This document shows positions 1 to 5,959 of a stretch of 8,033 nucleotides of DNA, piece by piece (the stretch's first letter is position 1; the number at the start of each line of letters is the position of its first letter). The position numbers were made by a program, and so were the translations under genes. The notes under the pieces were generated by a model. It had not been told where the DNA came from and searched no databases. It saw nothing but the letters and a program-made list of their open reading frames with translations. The stretch is from Deltaproteobacteria bacterium (lineage in GTDB: Bacteria > Desulfobacterota > Desulfobacteria > Desulfobacterales > SG8-13): NCBI GenBank assembly GCA_030670715.1, contig DAOVBC010000090.1, forward strand, positions 1-8,033, in the 5' to 3' direction.

Positions 1-198
1 AAAATAAAAAGCTGCGAAACGAGTGTTGAGGGCTCTCAACAAACCGGTTCTCATATTCAGCATGCGCCGGAGCCTCTGCCTGCAGTCGATGGAGCAGTAC
101 TTCCGTCGACCTATGTTGTCTGTAGTGCCGCATGACAAACAGCCGCTTGTCTGATTGTCGAGTGGTGAAGCATTGTTTTGCTGTAGCTTTGATCTCAT
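1..198 (-). CDS. Zinc-ribbon-like conserved hypothetical protein, C-terminus cut by window edge
   Basis: An open frame runs from an ATG at 198 to the left edge of the window without a stop, giving 66 codons of an incomplete protein. After a polar N-terminus of about 19 residues it has a four-cysteine cluster, CLSCG at residues 20-24 and CSIDC at 35-39, spaced like a small zinc ribbon. A basic segment with a QRLRRML stretch follows, then the text RTGLLRALNTR. The Cys pairs and the dense Arg/Lys pattern argue that this is real coding sequence and not a chance frame. The frame upstream of 198 has no other ATG, GTG or TTG before a stop at 241-243, so the start is fixed; the ribosome site is weak. 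I recall similar short cysteine-containing proteins in Desulfobacterota, but no function is known to me. The rest of the gene lies outside the window. Confidence 0.72.
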   Translation of the reverse strand, partial: MRSKLQQNNASPLDNQTSGCLSCGTTDNIGRRKYCSIDCRQRLRRMLNMRTGLLRALNTRFAAFYF

Positions 199-260
199 CT
201 TATCTTTAAATAGAAAGAGTGTTTTTGAAGCCGATGCCTGCTATAACATTTACAATAAAA

Positions 261-289
261 CCTATACCGTATGATTTCATCCGGTGCAA
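261..289 (-). promoter_or_regulatory. Possible sigma70-type promoter for the zinc-ribbon gene
   Basis: On the minus strand TTGCAC (289-284) and TATAGG (266-261) are separated by 17 bases, a normal sigma70 arrangement, about 60 bases upstream of the ATG at 198. The -35 box overlaps one arm of an imperfect stem (279-284 with 327-332). The match is by eye only. A competing reading on the plus strand is an extended -10, TG-C-TATAAC at 239-247, which could serve the permease gene. Confidence 0.28.
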
Positions 290-379
290 GACCCCTGAAA
301 GAGGGTTCTGAGCAGGAGAGCTTAATCCGGATATTTCATTAAAAAAACTCCCCGATTTATGATACAACTTAGTACGTGT

Positions 380-407
380 AACCATAACCCATTGCCCATC
401 ACCCGTT
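380..407. repeat. Degenerate heptanucleotide array (ACCCATT type)
   Basis: Four consecutive 7-base units read AACCATA, ACCCATT, GCCCATC and ACCCGTT, directly in front of the permease start codon. The period is exactly 7, but the units are not identical. A shorter match, ATAACCCATT, recurs at 1608-1617. The same kind of short-period array, with a different motif each time, appears in other gaps of this window. No function can be assigned. Confidence 0.55.
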
Positions 408-418
408 CCGGTTAGATT

Positions 419-1291
419 ATGCTGATATATGTTAAATTACTGCTGACGGCCTTTTTCTGGGGCGGGACGTTTATTGCCGGAAGGCAGGTTGCTGCAACCG
501 TCGGACCATTCTCAGCCTCTTTTTTAAGGTTTGCCGTTGCTTCGGTATTCTTGCTTGTATTTACATGGAAGATCGAGGGGAAAATACCAATAATCACGCG
601 CAGGCAAATTATTCCTGCCCTATTGCTTGGAATGACAGGGGTTTTTGCCTATAATGTACTTTTTTTCAAGGGGCTCCAGCTCATTGAAGCCGGACGGGCA
701 GCCGTAATTATTGCCAACAATCCGGTTTTTATAGCGATATTTTCAGCTCTTTTGTTTAAGGAAAGATTAAACTGGATTCGATCGACCGGGATTCTTATAT
801 CGGTTACGGGGGCCATTGTTGTTATTTCAAGGGGTCACCTGCAAAATATCTGGGCCGGTGGATTCGGGTGGGGCGAATTTTTCATATTCTGCTGCGTACT
901 GAGCTGGGTGTCATTTTCCCTGATCGGCAAAAAGATTATGTCCAATCTCTCCCCGCTGGTCTCAGTATTTTATGCTTCAACGATTGGCGCGGCCGCCTTA
1001 TTTCCTCCGGCCTTAATGGAAGGGATGCTCATCGATGTAAATAACTACACGACCCTCGACTGGATCAGCATTGTTTACCTCGGATTTTTCGGAACCGTCC
1101 TCGGATTTGTGTGGTACTATCAGGGAATAAAAATGATAGGTCCGACAAGGGCCGGTTTATTTATTAACTTCGTACCTGTAAGTGCCATCATCCTTGCTTT
1201 TTTTATTCTCGGCGAGCCGATAACGGTGTCACTGTTTGCCGGTACGATTCTGGTTGTCAGCGGGGTATATCTCACCAATAAGCATTCCTGA
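419..1291 (+). CDS. EamA/DMT-family permease (RhaT-like), inner membrane
   Basis: This 290-residue protein has the size and pattern of drug/metabolite transporter permeases: ten hydrophobic segments in two homologous EamA halves, about residues 4-136 and 148-287. The signature WGGTFIAGR at 14-22 in helix 1 and FRF/LRF-type spacing near 36-38 are typical. The second half has a long YLGFFGTVLGFVWYYQG stretch (220-236), then GPTRAGLFIN and, near the C-terminus, LGEPIT (264-269), which is a hallmark of the second EamA repeat. Family members export or exchange small metabolites such as amino acids or nucleotides; the substrate cannot be read from sequence. The ATG at 419 gives a standard N-terminus, but no good ribosome site lies before it and a heptad repeat ends 11 bases upstream. 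Neighbouring genes do not suggest a substrate. Confidence 0.93.
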   Translation: MLIYVKLLLTAFFWGGTFIAGRQVAATVGPFSASFLRFAVASVFLLVFTWKIEGKIPIITRRQIIPALLLGMTGVFAYNVLFFKGLQLIEAGRAAVIIANNPVFIAIFSALLFKERLNWIRSTGILISVTGAIVVISRGHLQNIWAGGFGWGEFFIFCCVLSWVSFSLIGKKIMSNLSPLVSVFYASTIGAAALFPPALMEGMLIDVNNYTTLDWISIVYLGFFGTVLGFVWYYQGIKMIGPTRAGLFINFVPVSAIILAFFILGEPITVSLFAGTILVVSGVYLTNKHS

Positions 1292-1320
1292 TGGTGGGAA
1301 TAAACAGGATGATAACGTAA

Positions 1321-1358
1321 CCGTTCAGGGGTTCAGGGTTCAGAGGTTCAGCGGTTGA
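1321..1358. repeat. Left GTTCA array of an inverted pair
   Basis: GTTCA occurs at 1323, 1331, 1338 and 1346, with GTTGA at 1354, so the period is 7-8 bases. The first unit sits in CCGTTCAGGG (1321-1330), whose exact reverse complement occurs at 1569-1578 in the right-hand array. The array begins about 30 bases after the permease stop codon. Confidence 0.6.
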
Positions 1359-1433
1359 CCCGGAACACACATCAGAACTACAAACCGTCGAACCTTTGAT
1401 CGGATCAATAATCCCTGATAAATGCTGAGTTTC

Positions 1434-1570
1434 AGGACGTGCGTAAGCATGCAGAGCGCACCTATGTCCTGTTAGGAGACTCTGACAGGGCGCGCCGTCA
1501 TTGGTGGTTTCATCCCGCCATACGTCAGGTTGGATGGCCCACAAGCAAGGTTAACGAAAGATAGGTAACC
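1434..1570. other. Cluster of hairpins between inverted arrays; possible structured RNA or intron remnant
   Basis: Four stems can be drawn by eye. AGGAC-GTGCG (1434-1443) pairs with CGCAC (1457-1461) and GTCCT (1466-1470), ten pairs with one 4-base bulge. CCTGTTA (1468-1474) pairs with TGACAGG (1484-1490) and shares three bases with the first, so the two compete. TGGTGG (1502-1507) pairs with CCGCCA (1515-1520), including one G-T pair. GGTTA (1549-1553) pairs with TAACC (1566-1570). Such a density suggests selected RNA structure on one strand. A GTGCG start and purine-rich GAAAG linker recall group II intron pieces, but no domain V or maturase is visible, so this identity is speculation. Confidence 0.35.
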
Positions 1571-1571
1571 C

Positions 1572-1598
1572 TGAACGGTGAACCCTGAATCGGTGAAC
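1572..1598. repeat. Right TGAAC array of the inverted pair
   Basis: TGAAC occurs at 1572, 1579 and 1594 with TGAAT at 1586, giving periods of 7, 7 and 8 bases. It is the reverse complement of the GTTCA motif at 1321-1358. The ten-base CCCTGAACGG (1569-1578) is an exact inverted copy of 1321-1330. Confidence 0.58.
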
Positions 1599-1758
1599 GC
1601 ATACATGATAACCCATTCCGCTCTATTAGAGGTTTAGCGATAGGAACACCCCAACCCCTGAAGTAAATTGCTTTTTTTCGTTGATGTGGTAATAGACATT
1701 CCTTAAGAATTCAAACATCCAATCCTTATTTTCGAACACTCACAGACGGGAGCTTGCC

Positions 1759-3267
1759 ATGTCGAAATTAACGCGTCATCTTCTGTTAATCATCGGACTG
1801 TTTCTGGCATTCAGTGGAACGGCTCCGGGAGCAGACATCCCTGTCAGCGACGCAACCGCTGAATGCCTGGACTGTCATGCATCCATTCACCCCGGCATCG
1901 TAAAAGACTGGCAGAACAGCCGGCACGCGGTAATTACGCCGAAAAAGGCGATGGCAATAAAAGGGAATGCGCGAAAAATTTCCAGTCCATCCGTACCGGA
2001 GAAACTGCGAAATACAGCTGTGGGCTGTGCGGAGTGTCATACCCTCAGGCCCGAAGATCATACCGATACTTTTGAGCACAACGGCTACGAGATTCACATC
2101 GTTGTCAGTCCTCAGGATTGTGCCACGTGCCATCGTAATGAAGCGGCCCAGTATGATCAGAACATCATGTCCCACGCATACGACAATCTTGCCGGCAACA
2201 AAGTCTATCAGAGCCTCCAGGTCAGTATCATCGGAAAAACCGGCCGGAAAAAAGGGCAGATAAAGTATACGCCGGCAGATCCACTGACCAGAGCAGATGC
2301 ATGTTATTATTGTCACGGCACCAAACTGGAGGTTACCGGAAAAGAGACGCGTGATACGGAAGCCGCCGGTGAGCTTGAATTCCCCATCATAAGCGGTTGG
2401 CCGAACCAGGGTGTTGGCCGCATCAACCTGGACGGCAGTCTCGGTTCGTGTTCGGCCTGTCACACGCGCCATGAATTTTCCATCGAGATGGCCCGCAGCC
2501 CTTATACATGCAAAGATTGTCACGTCGGCCCTGATGTTCCTGCCTTCAGGATTTATGAAGCCAGCAAACACGGCAACATTTACTCGGCCCGCAGCAAGTC
2601 ATGGAATTTCAAAGCCGTACCGTGGACCATCGGCAAGGATTTTACTGCCCCCACTTGTGCAACCTGTCATATCAGCCTGCTGGTAAATACAGATAATGAG
2701 GTTATTGCCGGGAGAACCCACCGTATGAACGACCGTTTGCCGTTACGAATTTACGGCCTGATATACGCCCACCCGCACCCGCAATCTCCGGACACCACTA
2801 TCATTCGCAACAGTGATGGTTTGCCGCTGCCCACGGATTTTAACGGCGGCTTTGCTTCAAAATACCTGATCGATGAAGATGAAATGCGAAAGCGAACCCG
2901 TGCCATGCAAAGATTGTGTCTGGGCTGCCACGATTCTTCCTGGGTAATAGGTCACTGGGAAAAGTTTAATAATACGGTTCAGCAGACCAATGACGAGATA
3001 TTGACAGCCACAAATATCATGCGGGATATCTGGAAGCACGGATTTGCCCAGGGTCTCGACCGCGGTGCAAATCCCTTTGATGAAGCCATAGAAAAGAAAT
3101 GGCATCTCACCTGGCTCTTTTATGCCAATTCAATCCGATTTGCTTCGGCCATGGCCGGCGGCGGGGATTACGGCGTCTTTGCCGGCGGCCGCTACCAGCT
3201 TTCACTGTCCATTGCCGAGCTGCAGGAGTGGTACAACATGAGATTGCAGCTTGAGAAGAAGCGGTGA
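1759..3267 (+). CDS. Octaheme cytochrome c, hydroxylamine-oxidoreductase-like (HAO/OTR superfamily)
   Basis: The 502-residue product starts with a signal peptide (basic MSKLTRH, hydrophobic core 8-19, likely cleavage near residue 24-25), so it acts in the periplasm. It has eight CxxCH heme-binding motifs: CLDCH 36, CAECH 90, CATCH 121, CYYCH 182, CSACH 231, CKDCH 251, CATCH 300 and CLGCH 387. Number, spacing and the text around hemes 5-7 (GSCSACHTRHEF, YEASKHGN, PTCATCH) match the octaheme HAO family. Family enzymes oxidise hydroxylamine or hydrazine, or in anaerobes may reduce nitrite or hydroxylamine; which applies here is unknown. In true HAO a tyrosine from a partner subunit cross-links to heme 4. 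Candidates in the C-terminal part are Tyr471 and Tyr479, but alignment is required. The long THRMNDRLPLRIYG segment (320-333) differs from classical HAO as I recall it. A ribosome site at 1746-1752 supports the ATG. No NapC/NrfH-type electron partner is adjacent. Confidence 0.9.
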   Translation: MSKLTRHLLLIIGLFLAFSGTAPGADIPVSDATAECLDCHASIHPGIVKDWQNSRHAVITPKKAMAIKGNARKISSPSVPEKLRNTAVGCAECHTLRPEDHTDTFEHNGYEIHIVVSPQDCATCHRNEAAQYDQNIMSHAYDNLAGNKVYQSLQVSIIGKTGRKKGQIKYTPADPLTRADACYYCHGTKLEVTGKETRDTEAAGELEFPIISGWPNQGVGRINLDGSLGSCSACHTRHEFSIEMARSPYTCKDCHVGPDVPAFRIYEASKHGNIYSARSKSWNFKAVPWTIGKDFTAPTCATCHISLLVNTDNEVIAGRTHRMNDRLPLRIYGLIYAHPHPQSPDTTIIRNSDGLPLPTDFNGGFASKYLIDEDEMRKRTRAMQRLCLGCHDSSWVIGHWEKFNNTVQQTNDEILTATNIMRDIWKHGFAQGLDRGANPFDEAIEKKWHLTWLFYANSIRFASAMAGGGDYGVFAGGRYQLSLSIAELQEWYNMRLQLEKKR

Positions 3268-3317
3268 CTCCTTAGCACGATGCAACGAAATAGAAAGGGA
3301 ATATGCAGACGAGTGAG

Positions 3318-3541
3318 CTAAAGTGGAAAGTGACCTAAAGTGACTAAAGTTAAAGGTATTCTATCGATTTTAAAAAAGATGGAGCGGATCGACACCGAAA
3401 CCCTGGCCCAGACCGATCACCAGTACTTTATAAGCATAAGTCTGGTGTGGAATGAAACACAGTCCGTATCAATTTGCACTAATGCGTCGCACCAGGGCGG
3501 GCTTTAGGCACTTCAAACTTTAGTTCACTTTAGTCACTTTA
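3318..3541. repeat. Inverted CTAAAGT arrays bracketing a non-coding block (MITE-like candidate)
   Basis: This occupies most of the 333-base gap between the cytochrome and DUF423 genes, which holds no convincing gene. The left array has CTAAAGT at 3318, 3335 and 3344 plus the variants GGAAAGT and TTAAAGG. The right array has the complement, ACTTTAG, at 3517 and 3527 and ACTTTA at 3536. A perfect 15-base inverted repeat, TAAAGTGACTAAAGT, lies at 3336-3350 and 3527-3541. Inside, CACCAG (3418-3423) pairs with CTGGTG (3442-3447), extended by ACTT/AAGT and AT/AT around an AAGC loop, with two single-base bulges. A 42-codon frame at 3379-3507 lacks a ribosome site and family features. The layout resembles a small non-autonomous mobile unit, but no target-site duplication was established. 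Confidence 0.5.
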
Positions 3542-3600
3542 TATATTCCTGAAAAAATACTAGAATCTGTAACTACAATTACTTTTCAACCACGATAATT

Positions 3601-3978
3601 ATGAAAACATTTATCAGTCTGGGCGCATTTTTCTGTTTTTTGGCTGTTGCTGCCGGGGCGCTGGGGGCCCACGGGTTCAAAGAACTGATCATGAAGATGG
3701 GTGGCACAAATAATTTTAGCCTTGCCACCCATTACATGTTTTATCACGGTCTCGGGCTGGTCGCCGTGGGACTGTTGAAACATCGGTTCCCGAAGATACC
3801 GTTTCAGGCCGCAGGATGGCTGTTTATTGCCGGTACGGTCATGTTCCAGGGAAATCTGTATCTGATTTCGATTGCCGGTATCCGGGCCTTACAGGTACTG
3901 ACGCCGGTTGGCGGGATATGCTTGATGCTGGGGTGGCTTACTTTAGCCGTACTGTCCGCGAGAATAAAAGTCGGTTGA
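3601..3978 (+). CDS. DUF423 family (YgdD-like) small inner-membrane protein
   Basis: The 125-residue protein has four hydrophobic segments, roughly residues 4-22, 45-60, 70-91 and 96-120, and matches the length of DUF423 proteins. Characteristic text is AAGALGAHGFKE near the N-terminus (17-28), the YHGLGLVAVGLL segment (48-59), a GTVMFQGNLYL stretch (78-88) and LTPVGGICLMLGW (99-111). The biochemical role of the family is not known to me; members are found widely in bacterial inner membranes. The ATG at 3601 gives the expected N-terminus, but the bases before it contain no recognisable Shine-Dalgarno sequence. The gene follows the repeat block at 3318-3541 and converges on the lipoprotein gene at 4160, so it is probably transcribed alone. 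Confidence 0.9.
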   Translation: MKTFISLGAFFCFLAVAAGALGAHGFKELIMKMGGTNNFSLATHYMFYHGLGLVAVGLLKHRFPKIPFQAAGWLFIAGTVMFQGNLYLISIAGIRALQVLTPVGGICLMLGWLTLAVLSARIKVG

Positions 3979-4041
3979 GTATCTTATTGATACGGCTGAG
4001 TGCATACACGTTGAAGTGACAAAATAGGACAAGCCTGTGCC

Positions 4042-4071
4042 AATTCCTGAATCCCTAAATTCCTCAATCTG
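4042..4071. repeat. Degenerate AATTCCT array in the convergent gap
   Basis: Units read AATTCCT, GAATCCCT, AAATTCCT and CAATCTG, with a period of 7-8 bases. It lies between the ends of two convergent genes (3978 and 4160). No inverted partner is evident within this gap. It belongs to the same structural class as the other short-period arrays of the window but has its own motif. Confidence 0.5.
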
Positions 4072-4136
4072 TCTATAGGTAGTGGCCACCATTTAATATG
4101 CTGCCCACTCTCAGTGTAATTGAAAATGCATGTCTG

Positions 4137-4153
4137 CCGGCTTTGCGGGCCGG
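4137..4153. terminator. Weak stem-loop at the end of the lipoprotein gene
   Basis: CCGGC (4137-4141) pairs with GCCGG (4149-4153) around a 7-base loop, six bases beyond the TAA of the minus-strand lipoprotein gene. On the minus strand only a poor T-run follows, so it does not meet the usual intrinsic terminator pattern. It could end either convergent gene or protect an mRNA 3' end. Confidence 0.3.
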
Positions 4154-4159
4154 GATGAT

Positions 4160-5566
4160 TTACTTTTGAACGGGGGAGTCACTATCGTTTGAGGGCGATG
4201 TTTTGAGTTTCTCTCTGAGCTCAGGGTGTTTCTCAAGTAATATGTTTCTCAGCCTTTGACCGTAGTCAGGTGGAAAGATCCAGGTCGGCGATGCCGGCGA
4301 CAGGACCAAGCCCCGCTCCCCAGGACCTTGACTGTATGCCAGGGTCATCAGGACGTCACTGCTGACCCAGGGGCTTTTACGGAAATACGCATGGCCGTTG
4401 CCTGTATCCGCCGCTGCAGCGGTTGTGGCATTAATGAAACTAAGCTCTTTACGATTCTGCAGATATTCAATCGCTGTGGGTGACAAATTTTCTTCCTGCC
4501 ACATATGACCGAGTCGCTCACGTTTGAAAAGCCACCTGGAAAATCCGAGGGCCTTATCGGTTCCCGACATGTATATACTGAACCTTTCAGCCACCTTCAG
4601 TAGTCCATCGTCCAGAAACATGGCGAAAAGCTGCCGGTCGAAATCGCTCCCTGTAAGAATGACGTTCCCGATGCGAAGCTCTTCCTGCACGGCTTCCCTG
4701 CTCTTGTCGGCGTGGATCAGCGAAAACTGGTCCAGGGCTCTGAGCACCAGGTGGGTGCCGGCACTGTAACCGATGATGTGAATCCGCTCGACATCAGTTT
4801 CTTCGGCGAGGTATTCCAATAATCTTCGCAGATTTCGCGCGGATAGTTCGGTTGTTTCCAGATCCGACATATACGCCAGGGTTTTGGGCGTAGACGGCCA
4901 CGCGTAGGCGATAAAAACGCCCTCGTAGCCGATAAAATGCCACAGTTCAGCAGCGACAAGCAGGGGATTGTCGAAAATGACCTTATAACCGTGGACATAA
5001 ACGCAAATATTTTTATATTTTGAAATGGCTAATTTTTCATTGACGGCTTTGGCGAATTGCATCTCTGCCTGACCGAGATTTGATTCAATCAAATCCGGGT
5101 CCGTAAAAACATTGTAACTGTCCACCAGGATACCGAACTCCCTTACCCCGGCTACCGCCAGGGGATAGTCTTCAGCGCGGCCTTTGAGCAGCGAGGCGCG
5201 TCTCATTTCTTCCCAGGTAACGCCTTCTTTTTTGACCGTGATTTCCCCGACCCCGAGCCGCAGCAGAAAGCCCCGCTGGTTCTGGTAAAATTGGATTTTT
5301 TCGGTGCGGCTTTCATCGGTGACGGGCTGCCGGTCCGTCGCATAAAGCATACCGCCGTAAGGAACCCAACTGTCGGGGTCTGAATCGGGAAACGGATCGA
5401 AGATACCGTCACTGAAGACATCCGGGGCAGGCATCATGTTGATTTGATAGGGTTTGTTGGAGGCGCAGGCTGTCAGAGCGAGAATCAACACCAGGACAAT
5501 CAGGTTTTTAAAGGCAATCCTGAGAAACCCTGCGAAAAAAAATCCAAAGGTGACCTTAATGTTCAT
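4160..5566 (-). CDS. Lipoprotein alpha/beta hydrolase (DUF900-like)
   Basis: The product is 468 residues from the ATG at 5566. That start has a good ribosome site (GGAGAG, 5579-5574, seven bases upstream), whereas the ATG at 5599, 11 codons earlier, has none. The N-terminus has two hydrophobic runs and a lipobox LTAC with Cys34, predicting a lipid-anchored envelope protein; the residue after the Cys is Ala, not the Asp that retains lipoproteins in the inner membrane of enterobacteria. A PYGGMLYATDR segment (69-79) precedes the hydrolase core: VHGY (191-194) as oxyanion-hole region, the AYAWPSTPKTLAY stretch, GYSAG (266-270) with nucleophile Ser268, LTGSDFD with Asp308/Asp310 and NGHAYF with His392 as probable triad partners. 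DUF900 proteins normally have a similar YATDR..VHGY..HSMG order. Substrate unknown; esterase or lipase activity is an inference. It has no operon partner in the window. Confidence 0.82.
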   Translation of the reverse strand: MNIKVTFGFFFAGFLRIAFKNLIVLVLILALTACASNKPYQINMMPAPDVFSDGIFDPFPDSDPDSWVPYGGMLYATDRQPVTDESRTEKIQFYQNQRGFLLRLGVGEITVKKEGVTWEEMRRASLLKGRAEDYPLAVAGVREFGILVDSYNVFTDPDLIESNLGQAEMQFAKAVNEKLAISKYKNICVYVHGYKVIFDNPLLVAAELWHFIGYEGVFIAYAWPSTPKTLAYMSDLETTELSARNLRRLLEYLAEETDVERIHIIGYSAGTHLVLRALDQFSLIHADKSREAVQEELRIGNVILTGSDFDRQLFAMFLDDGLLKVAERFSIYMSGTDKALGFSRWLFKRERLGHMWQEENLSPTAIEYLQNRKELSFINATTAAAADTGNGHAYFRKSPWVSSDVLMTLAYSQGPGERGLVLSPASPTWIFPPDYGQRLRNILLEKHPELREKLKTSPSNDSDSPVQK

Positions 5567-5602
5567 CTTCGTTCTCTCCGCAGTTACGAATATTGCCATA
5601 AA

Positions 5603-5632
5603 AGATTACCCCCATTGAGCGTAGACGCTCAA
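5603..5632 (-). promoter_or_regulatory. Possible promoter of the lipoprotein gene overlapping a perfect dyad
   Basis: On the minus strand TTGAGC (5632-5627) and TAATCT (5608-5603) are 18 bases apart. Transcription would start near 5596, downstream of the ATG at 5599, which agrees with translation beginning at 5566. The -35 box is inside the dyad 5615-5632. Both boxes are imperfect matches to consensus, so this is tentative. Confidence 0.3.
5615..5632. repeat. Perfect 8-base inverted repeat, possible operator
   Basis: TTGAGCGT (5615-5622) and ACGCTCAA (5625-5632) form a perfect dyad with a 2-base centre. It lies 49-66 bases upstream of the lipoprotein start, covering the candidate -35 region. 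The 2-base centre is too short for a good RNA loop, which favours a protein binding site; no regulator is identifiable. Confidence 0.4.
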
Positions 5633-5774
5633 CGTTAGTTGTCAGTTGCTGGTTGTTAGTGGTCCTTTAAGAAGAATGGCATTCGGTATTCCATATCTCT
5701 TCAATGAGCGGTATATAAAATCGATACAATCCTTTATTACAACCTACCACGGACAACTATCGACGGACACCATG

Positions 5775-5794
5775 ATCGAGCATTTTGGCTCGAT
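5775..5794. other. Perfect 7-pair hairpin
   Basis: ATCGAGC (5775-5781) pairs with GCTCGAT (5788-5794) around a 6-base loop, ATTTTG. It is internal to the block between the heptad arrays. There is no T-run directly after it on either strand that would make it a convincing terminator. Confidence 0.45.
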
Positions 5795-5921
5795 TAGGGT
5801 ATTTAGTATAGTGTTCTTCTATCGCTGTGGATTAAATCTAAACAACTATCAGGACAGGGGTATGTTGAGCTTACCGGGTATGCCGGGCGGTTTGATTCAC
5901 CTTTGTAGCCAGGACGGTTAT

Positions 5922-5959
5922 GTCAGTTTGGTCGGTAAAAGGGAACCGACTCAACTGAC
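5922..5959 (-). terminator. Long stem-loop just after the XRE-cupin gene
   Basis: GTCAGTT (5922-5928) pairs with AACTGAC (5953-5959), and GTCGGT (5931-5936) pairs with ACCGAC (5945-5950), with a 2x2 internal loop between and an 8-base apical loop. It begins nine bases beyond the regulator stop codon on the minus strand. No T-run follows on that strand, so it may stabilise the 3' end or be a non-canonical terminator. It also forms the right boundary of the heptad-bracketed block. Confidence 0.4.

Larger units (their letters stand above)
1292..1758. other. 467-base intergenic region, non-coding, repeat-flanked structured block
   Basis: No convincing gene lies here on either strand; the longest frame, on the minus strand across 1272-1544, has no family character and reads the repeat array. 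The region holds an inverted pair of GTTCA/TGAAC arrays (1321-1358 and 1572-1598) around a segment rich in hairpins (1434-1570). From 1600 to 1758 I see only the leader of the cytochrome gene, with a ribosome site (ACGGGAG, 1746-1752). A weak promoter-like pair, TTGATG at 1681-1686 and TAAGAA 17 bases later, is the only promoter candidate for the cytochrome. Confidence 0.6.

Noticed and set aside
291..320. Cobalamin riboswitch
   Set aside because: Only short scattered matches; the conserved core and the downstream expression platform are not seen, and the neighbouring genes are not typical cobalamin targets.
1272..1544. Minus-strand frame of 90 codons across the intergenic region after the permease
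   Set aside because: It reads through the GTTCA array and the hairpin segment, has no family-like text, and overlaps the permease end.
1434..1570. Group II intron as a firm call
   Set aside because: No domain V, no reverse transcriptase and no clear 3' end; kept only as a speculative explanation of the hairpin cluster.
1681..1694. FNR/CRP-like half site TTGAT before the cytochrome gene
   Set aside because: The second half (TAATA) does not match ATCAA, so there is only a half site, expected often by chance.
1786..2571. Long minus-strand frame (261 codons) inside the cytochrome gene
   Set aside because: It is antisense to the octaheme cytochrome, whose heme motifs are unmistakable; the antisense product has no domain character.
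3379..3507. 42-codon plus-strand frame inside the inverted-repeat block
   Set aside because: No ribosome site, no recognisable motif, and the sequence is better explained by the hairpin at 3418-3447.
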